DNA of 5,875 bases, taken from NCBI GenBank assembly GCA_021781775.1, contig JAJXWE010000126.1, positions 1 through 5,875 on the forward strand. Direction: 5' to 3'. The position numbers and the translations under genes were made by a program. Below, piece by piece: positions 5,384-5,875 of this stretch (positions within the stretch are counted from its first letter, which is position 1; every line of letters begins with the position of its first letter). Source of the DNA: Pseudomonadota bacterium. GTDB taxonomy: Bacteria > Pseudomonadota > Gammaproteobacteria > Steroidobacterales > Steroidobacteraceae. The notes beneath the pieces are model-generated. The model was not told where the DNA came from. It saw only the letters and a list, made by a program, of their open reading frames with translations, and did no database searches.

Positions 5384-5451
5384 TTTTTTTCGCGCGACAG
5401 CCGTAGAACAGCCAAAACCCATTCCGGATATCCACCGGGATGGGTTTTTTT
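5339..5451 (+). promoter_or_regulatory. tryptophan transcription attenuator (regions 1-4)
   Basis: Four pairing regions can be assigned. Region 1 (CACTCC, 5350-5355) pairs with GGAGTG (5362-5367) to give the protector/pause hairpin. Region 2 (CGGAGTGGG, 5361-5369) can instead pair with region 3 (CCCATTCCG, 5418-5426) over nine base pairs with one G-U, giving the antiterminator. Region 3 pairs with region 4 (CCGGGATGGG, 5435-5444) to form the terminator. A ribosome stalled on the Trp codons at 5339-5347 would cover region 1 and free region 2. A ribosome reaching the stop codon at 5381 would cover the end of region 2 and allow termination. This is the E. coli trp logic; folding energies were not calculated. 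Confidence 0.88.
5414..5451 (+). terminator. intrinsic terminator of the trp attenuator
   Basis: CCCATTCCGG (5418-5427) and CCGGGATGGG (5435-5444) form a 10-bp stem with one wobble pair and a 7-nt loop, followed directly by seven T residues (5445-5451). Four A residues just before the stem can extend the pairing into the T-tract. It ends 25 nt before the trpE start, between the leader peptide and the gene it controls. Confidence 0.93.
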
Positions 5452-5476
5452 ATGCCCGCTTGATCTGGAGAACGCG

Positions 5477-5875
5477 TTGAAGCAGCCATTCGACATCCCA
5501 GGAGACCTCGACACGCCGGTCTCGGCGTTCATGAAACTCGCCGCGTTCAAGCCCCACTTTCTGCTCGAGAGCGTCGAGGGCGGCGAGCGGGTCGGGCGCT
5601 TTTCGTTCATCGGCTTCGGCGAAGCATTGAGCGTGCGGCTGACGCAGGACGGGTTCACCATCGGCGCGGAGCGGCGGCCCGTTCCGCGCAGTGCCGCGGA
5701 GCTGCTGGCTGGCCTGCGCGCAGCGCTGGCGAGTACTGCCGCCCCCGGGCCGCAGATCCCCGGCGTGCCCCTCGCCGGCGGTCTGGTGGGATATGCCGCC
5801 TACGACGTCGTGCGCTTCTTCGAGCGCCTGCCGGCCCCGCCGGGCAAGCAGCCGGAGGTCCCCGCACTGCATTAC
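5477..5875 (+). CDS. trpE: anthranilate synthase component I, N-terminal part (runs off window)
   Basis: The first 133 residues of the large subunit of anthranilate synthase, which converts chorismate to anthranilate as the first committed step of tryptophan synthesis, using ammonia supplied by TrpG. DLDTPVSAFMKLA (10-22) and HFLLESVEGGERVGRFSFIGF (27-47) are the N-terminal family blocks. The LLES motif (29-32) belongs to the tryptophan feedback-inhibition site. GGLVGYAAYDVVRFFERLP near 104-122 is also typical. The start is TTG 5477, with CTGGAGA ending 5 nt upstream; no ATG or GTG in this frame lies between the terminator and the first conserved block. This gives an N-terminus shorter than that of many TrpE proteins. 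The related pabB and menF products are less likely because of these blocks and the Trp-codon attenuator. The catalytic domain is outside the window. Confidence 0.92.
   Translation, partial: MKQPFDIPGDLDTPVSAFMKLAAFKPHFLLESVEGGERVGRFSFIGFGEALSVRLTQDGFTIGAERRPVPRSAAELLAGLRAALASTAAPGPQIPGVPLAGGLVGYAAYDVVRFFERLPAPPGKQPEVPALHY

Noticed and set aside
1..5875. CRISPR array, insertion sequence, integrase or defence island
   Set aside because: No spaced direct repeats, transposase motifs, terminal inverted repeats or target duplications were seen; all larger genes fit known metabolic, stress or regulatory families.

Overview
The window is GC-rich bacterial chromosome, densely packed with conserved housekeeping and stress genes. 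An OxyR of enterobacterial length with both redox cysteines, a YajQ-family protein and a trpE gene behind a Trp-codon leader peptide and attenuator together suggest a high-GC proteobacterium, most likely a gammaproteobacterium. This is inference from protein character only. No mobile element, rRNA, tRNA or CRISPR array is visible.

Layout. (1) 1-617, plus strand: the C-terminal part of a long-form acyl-CoA dehydrogenase, cut by the window edge. (2) 634-2876, minus strand: oxyR followed by an LCAT-like alpha/beta hydrolase that begins inside the oxyR stop codon (ATGA overlap), so the two are probably cotranscribed and translationally coupled. (3) 2877-3023: a compact divergent control region with a perfect oxyR -10 hexamer, a good match to the four-part OxyR operator and a 14-bp perfect palindrome. 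(4) 3024-4155, plus strand: ahpC and ahpD, both resembling the mycobacterial forms, followed by a 28-bp perfect palindrome at the convergent junction. (5) 4199-5238, minus strand: yajQ followed 2 nt later by an integral-membrane methyltransferase of the isoprenylcysteine/phospholipid methyltransferase type. (6) 5309-5875, plus strand: a complete tryptophan attenuator. It has a 24-residue leader peptide with three consecutive Trp codons, a protector hairpin, an antiterminator and a terminator with a T7 tract. The start of trpE follows and runs off the window.

How the parts work together. OxyR senses peroxide through Cys202/Cys211 and is placed to control both itself and the divergent ahpCD operon. 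AhpC would reduce peroxides and AhpD would recycle AhpC; no ahpF is present in the window. At the right end, charged tRNA-Trp levels would set ribosome progress through the leader peptide and so decide whether trpE is transcribed.

The features most worth a second look are the trp attenuator, whose pairings can be assigned base by base, the OxyR operator between oxyR and ahpC, and the oxyR-hydrolase coupling. Several genes begin at non-ATG codons (oxyR GTG, ahpD TTG, trpE TTG). Those starts were chosen from Shine-Dalgarno spacing and family alignment.
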